The notes under the pieces were generated by a model. The model made no database searches, had not been told where the DNA came from, and saw only the letters and a program-made list of their open reading frames with translations. From CAG-238 sp963601575 (GTDB lineage: Bacteria > Bacillota > Clostridia > Peptostreptococcales > Anaerovoracaceae), in assembly GCA_963601575.1 (NCBI GenBank), contig CAVCFO010000009.1, forward strand, positions 1 through 59,285: a DNA stretch of 59,285 bases, given 5' to 3'. Positions 8,538-17,417 of this stretch are shown here, piece after piece. The position numbers were made by a program, and so were the translations under genes. Each line of letters starts with the position of its first letter. Position 1 is the stretch's first letter.

Positions 8538-9836
8538 ATGAACAAAGTAGTTAAAAAAGTTTTGGCATGCGCAATGATAGCTTCGCTTACGCTGGGGCTC
8601 TGTGCATGCACGACTTATACAAACTTCAAAAATGCGTTCTTTGCCAGCGACAAAAAAGCAGAGGAAAGAACCATCAAAATCGGGGTATTTGAGCCGCTTT
8701 CCGGAAAGAATAAGACAGAGGGTAACGAAGAGCTCGCAGGAATCGAGCTTGCTCACGACCTCTATCCGACGGCCTGCGGCAAGGATGTTGAGCTTGTATA
8801 TGGGGACAACAAATCGGATATATATACCGGGGAGACAGTGATTCAGGAGCTCATTTCGGTCAATTCACCGTCTGTCATTCTCGGTAGCTACGGAGAGACG
8901 CTGACGCTAATTGCCGGAAAGTATGCGAAGGCAAATAACATACCGGCAATTACGATTTCAAGTACAAATCCGCTGATTACAACAAACAACGATTACTACT
9001 TCAGCGCAACATATTCGGAAACAAGACAGGGCGATGCTTTGGCAGACTTCGCCTACACCTCGCAAGGAAAAACCGTTGCGGCGGCCGTCAAGACGGAGGA
9101 TGACGATACGGCAACGGCTACCATCAAGAGATTTACAAACAGATTCAAAAAGCTCTCGCAAGAGACGGATTCTGTTGCCGGAACATTTACGGTTCCAAAG
9201 GACAGCTCTGATTATAGCAAGACCATCGAAGCGATCAGAGAATCCGGGGCAGATACCGTATTTATCACGCTTTCTGCGGCAAACTCCATCGAGTTTCTGA
9301 AGCAGGCAGAGGAAAGTCACTTGACAAATGTGCTTTTCCTCGGGACAAGAGCATGGAACGACAGCAAGCTAACAGAATACCTAAAGTCGAACACCTACAT
9401 AGAAGCCGCGTTCCCTACGGAGCAGAGCCAAAACGCCGAGACCGAGACTTCCGATGATTTCATCAAGGCATACAAAGAAAAATATGGAGAAGATGCGGAG
9501 CCTTCTGAGAGAACGGCCGTGGCATTTGACGCATATTGCCTGGCAATCGATGCCATAAACAGGGCCTACGAGATGGTCCAGGCTGCAGATCCTGAGACCT
9601 TGGCAGAGGATGCGGCTACGGATGCCGAGGAGAGGACGGCAAAAGAAGTATTGCAAACTGCCCAAGAGACAGGAATCCCTGCAGGAGTTCACATTCGAGA
9701 TGCTCTATTGCAAACGAAAGACTTTAGGGGGGCTTCCGGCGTAATCAACTATAACGGAAGCAACGAAGCGACAAAATCAATTACGATCACGCATATAGCA
9801 AGCGGAACAGAGATGCCGGTATATACAGTGGAGTGA
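8538..9836 (+). CDS. Second LivJ/K-type substrate-binding lipoprotein of the same operon
   Basis: A 432-residue lipoprotein with a signal peptide and a lipobox ending in CAC (Cys24 most likely lipidated, Cys22 as alternative). The mature protein opens with IKIGVFEPLSGKNKTEGNE, strongly resembling the first binding protein, and contains ILGSYGETLT and ISSTNP. It differs by an acidic Ala/Glu/Thr-rich insertion around residues 345-380. Two binding proteins flanking one translocator suggest a widened substrate range. Which ligands they bind is unknown. GGAATAGGA sits upstream of the ATG and the gene is clearly part of the liv operon. Confidence 0.88.
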   Translation: MNKVVKKVLACAMIASLTLGLCACTTYTNFKNAFFASDKKAEERTIKIGVFEPLSGKNKTEGNEELAGIELAHDLYPTACGKDVELVYGDNKSDIYTGETVIQELISVNSPSVILGSYGETLTLIAGKYAKANNIPAITISSTNPLITTNNDYYFSATYSETRQGDALADFAYTSQGKTVAAAVKTEDDDTATATIKRFTNRFKKLSQETDSVAGTFTVPKDSSDYSKTIEAIRESGADTVFITLSAANSIEFLKQAEESHLTNVLFLGTRAWNDSKLTEYLKSNTYIEAAFPTEQSQNAETETSDDFIKAYKEKYGEDAEPSERTAVAFDAYCLAIDAINRAYEMVQAADPETLAEDAATDAEERTAKEVLQTAQETGIPAGVHIRDALLQTKDFRGASGVINYNGSNEATKSITITHIASGTEMPVYTVE

Positions 9837-9851
9837 CGTGCGCAAATTGAA

Positions 9852-9880
9852 TTGACAAAGAAAGCGATAACATATAAACT
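9852..9880 (+). promoter_or_regulatory. Promoter upstream of the NFU-domain gene
   Basis: TTGACA (9852-9857), 17-base spacer, TAAACT (9875-9880). The -35 is consensus and the -10 is weaker. Confidence 0.55.
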
Positions 9881-9915
9881 ATATTGGAGAGACCAAAACG
9901 AAAGGAACTAAAAAG

Positions 9916-10137
9916 ATGGAGAACAAAATTAAAGAAGCACTTGAGCAGATCAGACCTTTTTTGCAAAGAGACGGCGGAGACGTTGAGTTTGTGGAGCTTA
10001 CCGAGGACAATATTGTAAGGGTTAAGCTGCAGGGACATTGCGCGGGCTGCCCGGGAGCACAGATGACGCTCAAGGCTGTGATCGAAAGAATCCTGAAGGA
10101 AAGCTATCCGCAAATCAACGGAGTAGAGTCCGTATAG
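9916..10137 (+). CDS. NifU C-terminal (NFU) domain iron-sulfur scaffold/carrier
   Basis: A 73-residue protein consisting only of the NFU domain, with the cluster-binding CxxC at Cys42 and Cys45 (CAGCPG). It should carry or transfer a 4Fe-4S cluster to apo-proteins. The opening IRPFLQRDGGDVEFV is the family signature. Free-standing NFU domains of this size are common in Firmicutes. The next gene starts two bases after its stop, so the two are co-transcribed, with no obvious functional link. Confidence 0.92.
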   Translation: MENKIKEALEQIRPFLQRDGGDVEFVELTEDNIVRVKLQGHCAGCPGAQMTLKAVIERILKESYPQINGVESV

Positions 10138-10139
10138 TC

Positions 10140-11582
10140 ATGGAATACGAGAAATTTATTGAAAATAACAAAGAAGAACTGATTGCATCCTTGCAATCAG
10201 TTTTGCAATGCAAAAGCGAGCAGGCAGAACCTGTGAAGACCGAAGGCGGGGAGGTCTATCCCTTCGGCGAGGGAGTGCAAGAGGCGCTTGTCACCTTCCT
10301 CTCACTTGCAGGTAGCATGGGCTTTAAAACCTACAATGCGGATAACTACGGCGGCCATGTGGATTTTCCGGGAACCGGGGATAAGATTTTCGGAATCCTC
10401 GGACATCTTGACGTGGTTCCCGCAGGGGGAGACTGGGATTTTGACCCATACGGCGGCAGCGTTGCAGAGGGCAAGATATATGGCAGAGGAACTACCGACG
10501 ACAAAGGACCTCTGGTTTCCTGTCTCTACGCCATGAAGGCGTTGAAAGACGCGGGTTTTCAGCCGAAAGCCACCATACGCCTTATACTGGGTCTTGACGA
10601 AGAAACCGATTGGAAAGGCATGGACTACTATTTTTCGAAAGTGAGAAAGCCTGATTACGGATTTACGCCGGATGCGGATTTTCCTGTAATAAACGGGGAA
10701 AAGGGCATACTCGTATTCGAGCTGGCAAGAAAGTTTGCAGGCTCAAATACAAAGGGGCTGAAGCTTCGCTCTCTTTCGGGTGGCGCAGCGGCAAACAGCG
10801 TTGCGGACCATTGCAGGGCGGTGATCAGAGATCAAAACGGCGGCGAATCCCCTTATGCTAAAATCCGCGAGGAGCTAGCGGCCTTTCGTGAAGAAACAGG
10901 ATATAAGATACGTGCAAAGGGCGTAGGAAAATCACTCGAAATCACCGCGGAGGGCATAAGCGCCCACGGCGCGAAACCTGAGGAGGGGCTGAATGCGATC
11001 TCGATCATGATGTCTTTCCTCGGAAGATTAAATTTTGCAGACGAAGAACACAATGATTTTGTGGACTTTTATAACAAATATATCGGATTTTGTCTTGACG
11101 GCGAAAAGCTGGGTATAAACTTCGCAGACGAAGCCTCCGGAAAGCTAATTTTCAATGTCGGAATGATAGAGATGAATGAAAAGGCAGCCAGCCTTACCAT
11201 AAATGTACGCTATCCGGTGAGCATCGCAGGAGATGATGTTTATGAGGCTATGGCGACCACCCTCGAAAAGTACAACTTCGGGATTTTGAAGCTAAAAGAT
11301 CAGGCGCCTGTATATAAAGATCCGGGCGATCCGCTGATAAAGACACTAATGGAGATTTATCAGAAACATACCGCAGATACAGAGTCTATTCCTATCGTAA
11401 TCGGCGGAGGCACATATGCAAGAGCTGCTGAGAATATTATCGCCTACGGAGCCCTGTTTCCGGGGGATCCGGATCTCATGCACCGAAAAAACGAGTGCCT
11501 CAGCATAGAAAGACTAATGCAGATGACAAAAATTTATGCGGAAGCTATTTACAAACTCACTTCGGAAGACTATAATAATTAG
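10140..11582 (+). CDS. pepV: PepV/Sapep-like metallo-dipeptidase (M20 family)
   Basis: A 480-residue cytosolic exopeptidase expected to split dipeptides using a binuclear metal centre. Visible metal and catalytic motifs are GHLDVVPAGGDWDFDP (near residue 88), GRGTTDDKGP and LDEETDWKGMDYY, with YARAAENIIAYG near the C-terminus. This is the pattern of PepV and staphylococcal Sapep. Start 10140 is chosen because it begins right after the NFU stop and the protein then has family length; the frame is open from 10038 but that part lies inside the NFU gene. It fits the amino-acid-based lifestyle suggested by the liv and ornithine genes. Confidence 0.9.
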   Translation: MEYEKFIENNKEELIASLQSVLQCKSEQAEPVKTEGGEVYPFGEGVQEALVTFLSLAGSMGFKTYNADNYGGHVDFPGTGDKIFGILGHLDVVPAGGDWDFDPYGGSVAEGKIYGRGTTDDKGPLVSCLYAMKALKDAGFQPKATIRLILGLDEETDWKGMDYYFSKVRKPDYGFTPDADFPVINGEKGILVFELARKFAGSNTKGLKLRSLSGGAAANSVADHCRAVIRDQNGGESPYAKIREELAAFREETGYKIRAKGVGKSLEITAEGISAHGAKPEEGLNAISIMMSFLGRLNFADEEHNDFVDFYNKYIGFCLDGEKLGINFADEASGKLIFNVGMIEMNEKAASLTINVRYPVSIAGDDVYEAMATTLEKYNFGILKLKDQAPVYKDPGDPLIKTLMEIYQKHTADTESIPIVIGGGTYARAAENIIAYGALFPGDPDLMHRKNECLSIERLMQMTKIYAEAIYKLTSEDYNN

Positions 11583-11616
11583 CGTGAGTTTTCCCGATGT
11601 GGGGAAATAAACCATA

Positions 11617-11735
11617 ATCTGTTTCAGGGCGAGGTGAAATTCCTCACCGGCGGTATAGTCCGCGAACGCCAAATGGCGCCGAGCAGGTGAAATTCCTGCA
11701 CCGACGGTATAGTCCGGATGAGAGAAACAAGAGTA
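11617..11735 (+). promoter_or_regulatory. FMN riboswitch (RFN element) controlling ribU
   Basis: The conserved RFN segments are present in order: AGGGCGAGGTGAAATTCC, ACCGGCGGTATAGTCCGCGA, a variable arm (ACGCCAAATGGCG), GCAGGTGAAATTCCTGC, ACCGACGGTATAGTCCGGAT and GAGAGAAACA. The closing stem pairs TGTTTC (11620-11625) with GAAACA (11724-11729). FMN binding should repress the downstream riboflavin transporter gene. Confidence 0.95.
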
Positions 11736-11736
11736 T

Positions 11737-11812
11737 TGCGCCAGAAAATCGAGATTTTCGGTGCGCGAAATTCGAATGTTGCTTTTTTTGAGCCTTGATT
11801 CATATCAAGGCT
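11737..11812 (+). terminator. Expression platform of the FMN riboswitch: long hairpin, T run and second hairpin
   Basis: Just after the aptamer a long stem pairs GCGCC-A-GAAAATC with GATTTTC-GGTGCGC. About 14 bases later comes a run of seven T (11783-11789). A second perfect hairpin, AGCCTTGAT/ATCAAGGCT, lies at 11791-11812. The T run does not directly follow the first stem, so the exact terminator and anti-terminator pairing cannot be settled by eye. Confidence 0.55.
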
Positions 11813-11897
11813 CTACTTGTTTGACCTGACAGATTCCTATTACAACTTAGCAGAGCCGGCACATGCCGGACAAAACAGAAAGAGAGGAACTGTAGAA

Positions 11898-12494
11898 ATG
11901 AGTAATTTAGAAAACCAGAGAGTGAGAAACGACAGACTTGTCAAAATGGGGATGATGGCAGCGGTTGCCTGCGTCCTGGGATTCGTAAGATTCCCGCTGA
12001 TTCCGGCGGTATCATTTTTGACCTATGACCTTGCGGATATTCCGATCATCATCACGACCTTTGCCTTCGGGCCTGCGGCTGGGCTTACGGCGCTCACCGT
12101 GGTCAGCCTGATTCAGGCATTTCTGCTTGGGGGAGACGGCATCTATGGATTCATCATGCACATGATTGCCTCCGGTGCTTTCCTGACATGCGCGGGACTT
12201 ATCTATCGCAATCACAAGACGAAAAAGGTCGCGATTATATCCATGATCATCGCGAGCCTCCTCATGACGGCAGTGATGGGATGTGCAAACTACTTCGTCA
12301 CACCATTTTACTACGGAGGCGAGGCAATGCGTGAGATGGTAGTAAGCCTAATGCCGCTGATCCTTTTGTTCAATATAATCAAAGGCGTTTTGAACTCAGG
12401 GCTAACTTTCGTATTATATAAGAGAATTTCCGGATTCTTGCACAGAGAGGGGCTCCACAAAACTTATGCAAATAAAGAGAATAGTACATATTAA
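11898..12494 (+). CDS. ribU: Riboflavin ECF transporter S component RibU
   Basis: A 198-residue membrane protein with six hydrophobic helices, the substrate-capturing subunit of an ECF-type vitamin importer for riboflavin. The N-terminal helix, LTYDLADIPIIITTFAFGPAAG and a helix ending NIIKGVLNS are typical of RibU. Assignment is strongly supported by the FMN riboswitch directly upstream. The ATG at 11898 has AGAGGAAC at the right distance; an in-frame ATG at 11817 falls in the leader and is unlikely. The energising EcfA/T module must be encoded elsewhere. It overlaps tsaE by 29 bases. Confidence 0.93.
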   Translation: MSNLENQRVRNDRLVKMGMMAAVACVLGFVRFPLIPAVSFLTYDLADIPIIITTFAFGPAAGLTALTVVSLIQAFLLGGDGIYGFIMHMIASGAFLTCAGLIYRNHKTKKVAIISMIIASLLMTAVMGCANYFVTPFYYGGEAMREMVVSLMPLILLFNIIKGVLNSGLTFVLYKRISGFLHREGLHKTYANKENSTY

Positions 12495-12894
12495 AAACGA
12501 ACATGAGACCGAAAAATTCGGTCTTGAAACAGCGGCCGCCCTTAGGCCGGGCGACGTCCTTGCCCTGATAGGCGAGCTTGGCACGGGAAAGACTGCCCTA
12601 ACCTCGTATGTCGCAAAGGGCCTCGGGATCACAAGGCGCGTGAACAGCCCGACATTTACGATAGTCAAGGAATATACTGACGGGAGGCTGCCGTTATATC
12701 ATTTCGATGTATATAGAGTAAATGACCCGGACGAACTTTTCAACATAGGGATCGACGAATATTTCTTCGGAGAGGGCGTTTGCATCGTGGAATGGGCCGA
12801 TCTCATCACAGAAATCTTGCCCGAAAATACCAAGTTCATATATATAGAATATGGCAAAAACGAGGGAGAGAGGATATATAAATGTTCATTTTAG
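12466..12894 (+). CDS. tsaE: tRNA threonylcarbamoyladenosine biosynthesis ATPase TsaE
   Basis: A 142-residue P-loop ATPase needed with TsaB and TsaD for t6A37 formation on ANN-decoding tRNAs. Walker A GELGTGKTAL is at about 36-45, and VNSPTFTIVKEY and LYHFDVYR are TsaE signatures. The gene starts inside the end of ribU and its end overlaps tsaB by 13 bases, as in many Firmicutes where tsaE-tsaB-rimI-tsaD are clustered. Confidence 0.95.
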   Translation: MQIKRIVHIKNEHETEKFGLETAAALRPGDVLALIGELGTGKTALTSYVAKGLGITRRVNSPTFTIVKEYTDGRLPLYHFDVYRVNDPDELFNIGIDEYFFGEGVCIVEWADLITEILPENTKFIYIEYGKNEGERIYKCSF

Positions 12895-13649
12895 GGATAG
12901 AAACCACGGGAGGCGAAGGCTCGGTTTGCCTGCTTCGGGCAGAAAATGCGGTATGCCCCGGAAGATCTGAGGCGCAAATCGTTGCATCGAAAAAGATCGA
13001 AGGAAGCATGAGCCACCTCAGGGAGCTCATACCCTCGATTTCGGAAGTTTTGTCTTCGGCGGGGGTTTCCAAAGACGAAATTTCATATATAGCAGCCTCC
13101 GCAGGCCCGGGGTCATTTACCGGAATCAGAATCGGAGTTTCTACCGCAAGAGCCTTGTCTCAGGCCCTTCGACTTGAGAATGCGATTGCGGTGCCTACGC
13201 TGACGGCCTTCATGTATAAGCCAGAGGCCAGGCATGCAAAAAAAATCGGCAAGGTCCTCTGCCCTATAATCAATGCAAGGCGCGGCCAGGTCTACGGAAG
13301 GCTCGACGGCTATATCGAAGACGGGCCGTACATGCTGACGGATATTTTGACAGCGATAAAAGAGCAGGTATTTAGCGATGGAGGCGAGGTTATTTTCTTC
13401 GGAGACGGCATAGATGCATACGAATCGCAAATTAACGATGAACTTGCGGGGCTTGGAAAATACAGCTTTGCAGAAGCCTCGACCAGATATCAGGATGCAG
13501 CTTCTGTAGCCCTGTGCGCCGCGGAGAATTTGGATAAGTATCTCGTAAGATCCGAAGATTTGCTTGCCGATTATATGCGAAAAGCAGAAGCAGAGCAAAA
13601 ATTAGAGACCGGGCAGCTTCCTATATGCAAAGGCCCAAAACAGGAGTAA
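12882..13649 (+). CDS. tsaB: tRNA threonylcarbamoyladenosine biosynthesis protein TsaB
   Basis: A 255-residue ASKHA-fold pseudo-enzyme that dimerises with TsaD. ILGIETTGGEGSVCLL opens the fold, and AASAGPGSFTGIRIGVSTARAL is the diagnostic TsaB motif. An additional stretch of about 12 residues follows the first strand (AENAVCPGRSEAQ), slightly longer than in B. subtilis. It overlaps tsaE and precedes rimI by six bases. Confidence 0.93.
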   Translation: MFILGIETTGGEGSVCLLRAENAVCPGRSEAQIVASKKIEGSMSHLRELIPSISEVLSSAGVSKDEISYIAASAGPGSFTGIRIGVSTARALSQALRLENAIAVPTLTAFMYKPEARHAKKIGKVLCPIINARRGQVYGRLDGYIEDGPYMLTDILTAIKEQVFSDGGEVIFFGDGIDAYESQINDELAGLGKYSFAEASTRYQDAASVALCAAENLDKYLVRSEDLLADYMRKAEAEQKLETGQLPICKGPKQE

Positions 13650-13655
13650 AGACCT

Positions 13656-14120
13656 ATGGGCATCGATAGAAGCATGGAAAAAAAACTTATTATAAGGCAG
13701 GCAAGAGGCGAGGACGCAAGGCAGATTGCAGAGGTCGAAAAGGCCTGTTTTGCGACGCCATGGAGCTACGAATCGCTAAATCACGATATAACAGAAAACG
13801 ACCTCGCGCTCTATATCGTAGCGGAAGCAGACGGCAAAATATGCGGATATGCAGGCCTGTGGAAAATTCTCGACGAAGGCCATATTACCAACGTAGCGGT
13901 GCATCCGGAATATAGACGAAGACATATCGCAAGCGCAATGCTTGCAATGCTCTTCGAAGAGGCGGGAGGACACGGAATCGCCAGATATACACTCGAGGTT
14001 AGAGCGGGCAACGCGCCCGCAATCGCCCTTTACAAAGGGCTTGGCTTTGCGGAGGCGGGCATCCGCAAAGGCTACTACGAGGATAATGGCGAAGATGCCC
14101 TCATAATGTGGAAAGGATAG
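13656..14120 (+). CDS. rimI: Ribosomal protein S18 alanine N-acetyltransferase RimI
   Basis: A 154-residue GNAT acetyltransferase. It contains IRQARGEDARQIAEVEKACFATPWS, the acetyl-CoA loop RRRHIASAMLAML and LEVRAGNAPAIALYKGLGF, all typical of RimI. AGGAG lies nine bases before the ATG at 13656; an internal ATG at 13674 is an alternative start that would remove six residues. Its position between tsaB and tsaD is the usual one. Substrate specificity beyond the family assignment is inferred. Confidence 0.9.
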   Translation: MGIDRSMEKKLIIRQARGEDARQIAEVEKACFATPWSYESLNHDITENDLALYIVAEADGKICGYAGLWKILDEGHITNVAVHPEYRRRHIASAMLAMLFEEAGGHGIARYTLEVRAGNAPAIALYKGLGFAEAGIRKGYYEDNGEDALIMWKG

Positions 14121-14122
14121 AA

Positions 14123-15139
14123 ATGACAGACGGAAAATTCTTGACATTGGGAATAGAAACCAGCTGCGACGAGACGGCGATTGCAGTCATTGCAGATGGC
14201 AGAGAGGTTCTTTCCAATGTCATTTCATCACAGATAGACATATTCAAGAACTTCGGCGGAGTCGTGCCGGAGATCGCCTCACGGCATCATTTGGAAAACA
14301 TCAACGGGGTTCTAAAAGAAGCCCTGAGCGATGCTGGCGTGAGCCTTGACGACATAGACCTTATCGGCGTGACAAACGGCCCCGGGCTTATAGGCGCGCT
14401 TCTGATGGGAGTTGCCACAGCCAAATCCCTTTCCTTTGCAAAGGATATCCCGCTCGTTGGAGTACATCACCTGATGGGCCATATAAGCGCAAATTTCATC
14501 GAATATCCTGCGCTTGAGCCGCCATTTATGGCGCTTATCACAAGCGGCGGACATACGGAGATAGTGGAAGTCAAAAGCTATACGGAGTGTGAAATCCTCG
14601 GCTGTACCAGAGATGACGCGGTAGGCGAGGCTTACGACAAGGTTGCAAGGGTTTTGGGACTTGGATATCCCGGAGGCCCCAAAATAGACAAGATCGCAAA
14701 AGAGGGGAATCCTGAGGCGATACATTTTAAGCGCGTATATCTTGAGAAGGACAGCTTTGACTTTAGCTTCAGCGGGCTGAAGACCTCTGTACTTAACTAT
14801 ATAAACCAGCAAAAGCAGGCAGGGGAAGAAATAAACCGAGCAGATATCGCCGCAAGCTTTCAGCAGGCGGTGATGGATGTGATCGTGGAAAAAGCCGTGA
14901 GCGCGGCAAAAATGCGAGGCGAGACGAAACTCGCGCTTGCCGGAGGCGTTGCGGCAAATTCCAAGCTCCGTGAGATGCTGGGAGAGGCATGCAAAGAAAA
15001 TGGCATAGAGCTTTACCGGCCTGCCCATGCCCTTTGCACCGACAACGGCGCCATGATAGGGGCGGCGGCATATTATAAATATAAAGAAAAGGGGGCGGAT
15101 GGGCTATACCTTGACGCCTACGCAAATATGGAATTATGA
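14123..15139 (+). CDS. tsaD: tRNA N6-adenosine threonylcarbamoyltransferase TsaD
   Basis: A 338-residue catalytic subunit that transfers threonylcarbamoyl to A37 of tRNA. It shows LGIETSCDETAIAV, the metal-binding HHLMGH (H-x3-H), SGGHTEIV, GEAYDKVARVLGLGYPGGP and LAGGVAANS. Start 14123 is preferred because AAAGGA sits at good distance; ATG 14108 would overlap rimI more. It overlaps the ABC-F gene by four bases (ATGA). Confidence 0.96.
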   Translation: MTDGKFLTLGIETSCDETAIAVIADGREVLSNVISSQIDIFKNFGGVVPEIASRHHLENINGVLKEALSDAGVSLDDIDLIGVTNGPGLIGALLMGVATAKSLSFAKDIPLVGVHHLMGHISANFIEYPALEPPFMALITSGGHTEIVEVKSYTECEILGCTRDDAVGEAYDKVARVLGLGYPGGPKIDKIAKEGNPEAIHFKRVYLEKDSFDFSFSGLKTSVLNYINQQKQAGEEINRADIAASFQQAVMDVIVEKAVSAAKMRGETKLALAGGVAANSKLREMLGEACKENGIELYRPAHALCTDNGAMIGAAAYYKYKEKGADGLYLDAYANMEL

Positions 15140-17061
15140 TAGTACTTTCGGCAAATAATCTTACAAAAACATACGGAACGGATGTCATAATCGACAAGGC
15201 GAGCTTCCATCTGAATGCCGGAGACAAGGTAGGCATAATAGGAAGAAACGGAGCGGGGAAAACCACCCTGCTGAATATGCTTGCGGGGAAGCTTCCCTGC
15301 GACGAGGGGGAGTTTTTTGTGTCCCAAAATACGAAGATCGGATATCTCAAGCAGCGCGATAATTTTTCCGGCGAAGGTACGGTTATAGAAGAAATCGAAG
15401 GGATATTCGCGGGCCTGAAGGAGCTTGAAAAGGAGATTGCAAGGCTTTCGGGCGATGTGGCAAGAAACCCGCATGATGCAAGGCTGATAGATAGGCTAGA
15501 CGACCTTCAGCGCCGCTTTGAACGGGAGGGGGGCTATACGTATAAGTCTGAAATTATCGGCATCCTAAATTCCATGGCATTTGACGAAAGCTTTTATAAT
15601 AAGAAGATTTCTTCACTTTCCGGCGGAGAGAGGACAAGGCTTGCACTGGCGGCGCTTTTGCTCGAAAAACCGGACATATTATTTCTGGATGAACCGACAA
15701 ACCACCTGGACATAGGAACCCTGAAATGGCTTGAGCAATATCTCGAGGCATATCGCGGGACAATAATGGTAGTCTCCCATGACAGGTACTTTCTTGACCG
15801 GACTGTAAACCGGATTTTCGAAGTGGAAAATCACAAGGTTTATTCCTATCAGGGGAAATACAGCGACTACGCCGCGCAGAAAAAAATCCGAAGAGAAACA
15901 GAGCTTCGCGCCTATAACAACCAGCAGAGAGAAATCGCAAGGCAGGAAGAAATGATAAGGAAGATGAAGCAGCACGGGACCGAACATCTTGCAAAGCGTG
16001 CTGCCTCCCGCGAAAAGCGCCTTGACATGATAGAAAGAATTGAGCGTCCGGAAAGCGAAATGGGAAAAATGAAAATCCATTTCAAAGAGAATTTTCCCTC
16101 CGGCGGCGACGTGATAATAGCAGAAAATCTGGAAAAGGGTTTTGGCAGAGGCGCGGAGCGCAGGGAGCTTTTTCGGGGCGTAAACCTTGACATCAAACGC
16201 GGCGAGAGGATCTGTATACTCGGTCCTAACGGCGTCGGAAAGACCACGCTGCTGCGGGTGATTCTCGGGGAGCTTTCACCGGATGCCGGATATCTAAAGA
16301 TCGGCCATAATGTTGACTTCGGATATTACGATCAGGGGCAGCTTTTGCTAAACGATTCCAATGCCGTGCTCGAGGAACTCAAGGAATCTTACAGATTATA
16401 TACGGATACGGAAATGCGGGGGATCCTCGGGCGATTTTTGTTCCGGGGCGAGGATGTTTTCCTTCCGGTAGGGAGCCTTTCCGGAGGCGAAAAGGCAAGG
16501 CTATCGCTGCTAAAACTCATGCTTTCCGGCGCGAATACGCTGATTCTTGACGAGCCAACAAATCACCTTGATATCGAGTCAAAGGAAGTCTTCGAAGAGG
16601 CTCTGCTGGAATTTCCGGGAACGGTCATCGTGGTTTCCCACGACAGGTATTTTCTCCAGCGCATACCGACGAGGATATTGGAGCTTACGCCTGAGGGGGC
16701 TGTGGAATATCTCGGAAAGTATGACTATTATCTCGAAAAAAAATCCGAAGGAATTTCCGGGAAAAAATATTTTAGCAAGGCTTCGGGGAAAACAGGCAAA
16801 GCTCCTGCAAATTCCGCAGAGGAACGCAGGCTCAAGAAGGAGCGCGAAGCGGAGCTGCGGCGCAGGGCGCGACTTTCTGAGAAGCTGGAGACAGAAATTT
16901 CGGAGCTTGAGGATGAGATTTCGAAAATTGAGCAGGAACTTTGCAAGCCGGAAAATATGACCAACTACGAGAAACTCACAGAGCTTGGAAAAAGACGGGA
17001 GGCGGCAATGGCGAGGCTCACCGAAGCTTATGATGAGTGGGAAAAGGCACAACTTGAGTGA
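15136..17061 (+). CDS. ABC-F family ATP-binding protein (YdiF/Uup-like)
   Basis: A 641-residue cytosolic protein with two ABC ATPase domains and no membrane part. Domain 1 has Walker A GRNGAGKTT, signature LSGGERTRLALAALL and Walker B ILFLDEPTNHLD. A basic linker follows. Domain 2 has GPNGVGKTT, LSGGEKARLSLLKLM and LILDEPTNHLD. The C-terminal 100 residues form a charged coiled coil (EERRLKKEREAELRRRARL), as in Uup/YdiF types. ABC-F proteins act at the ribosome on stalled translation or antibiotic protection; this one is more likely housekeeping than a resistance factor, but that is inference. Confidence 0.9.
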   Translation: MIVLSANNLTKTYGTDVIIDKASFHLNAGDKVGIIGRNGAGKTTLLNMLAGKLPCDEGEFFVSQNTKIGYLKQRDNFSGEGTVIEEIEGIFAGLKELEKEIARLSGDVARNPHDARLIDRLDDLQRRFEREGGYTYKSEIIGILNSMAFDESFYNKKISSLSGGERTRLALAALLLEKPDILFLDEPTNHLDIGTLKWLEQYLEAYRGTIMVVSHDRYFLDRTVNRIFEVENHKVYSYQGKYSDYAAQKKIRRETELRAYNNQQREIARQEEMIRKMKQHGTEHLAKRAASREKRLDMIERIERPESEMGKMKIHFKENFPSGGDVIIAENLEKGFGRGAERRELFRGVNLDIKRGERICILGPNGVGKTTLLRVILGELSPDAGYLKIGHNVDFGYYDQGQLLLNDSNAVLEELKESYRLYTDTEMRGILGRFLFRGEDVFLPVGSLSGGEKARLSLLKLMLSGANTLILDEPTNHLDIESKEVFEEALLEFPGTVIVVSHDRYFLQRIPTRILELTPEGAVEYLGKYDYYLEKKSEGISGKKYFSKASGKTGKAPANSAEERRLKKEREAELRRRARLSEKLETEISELEDEISKIEQELCKPENMTNYEKLTELGKRREAAMARLTEAYDEWEKAQLE

Positions 17062-17089
17062 AGAATGACTGAAAAATAACAAAAAAACC

Positions 17090-17118
17090 TTGCAAAGCAC
17101 ACTAAAAGTCTTTATAAT
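17090..17118 (+). promoter_or_regulatory. Promoter of the acyl carrier protein gene
   Basis: TTGCAA (17090-17095), 17-base spacer, TATAAT (17113-17118), about 44 bases before the acpP start codon. Confidence 0.7.
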
Positions 17119-17161
17119 AATGCGTAGAAATTTTTAGCGGAACAGAATGGAGGCTAATTTT

Positions 17162-17389
17162 ATGATTTTTGATAAGATTAAAGACATCATTATAGAACAG
17201 TTACAGGTTGAGGAATCTGACATTGCTATGGATACAAACCTCATGAAGGATCTTTCGGCGGACTCTTTGGATGCTGTTGAAATCATCATGGCTATCGAGG
17301 ACGAGTACGGAATCGAGATCCCGGACGAGGAGGCAGAGACATTCCAGACCGTAGGAGATTTGGTAAGATACGTAGAAGAAAATAAATAG
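17162..17389 (+). CDS. acpP: Acyl carrier protein
   Basis: A 75-residue acidic helical protein that carries fatty acyl groups. The phosphopantetheine attachment serine is Ser35 in ADSLDAVEI. Length is normal. The ATG at 17162 has TGGAGGC seven bases upstream; an in-frame ATG at 17147 is too close to that site. No other fatty acid synthesis genes are in the window; rex follows after 28 bases and may share the transcript. Confidence 0.95.
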   Translation: MIFDKIKDIIIEQLQVEESDIAMDTNLMKDLSADSLDAVEIIMAIEDEYGIEIPDEEAETFQTVGDLVRYVEENK

Positions 17390-17417
17390 TTATAGATTTT
17401 GAAAGGTAGGGGTACGG

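Noticed and set aside
15136..17061. Antibiotic-resistance ABC-F gene
   Set aside because: Its setting beside tsaD and acpP and the YdiF/Uup-like C-terminal coiled coil suggest a housekeeping member; nothing visible marks it as a resistance type.
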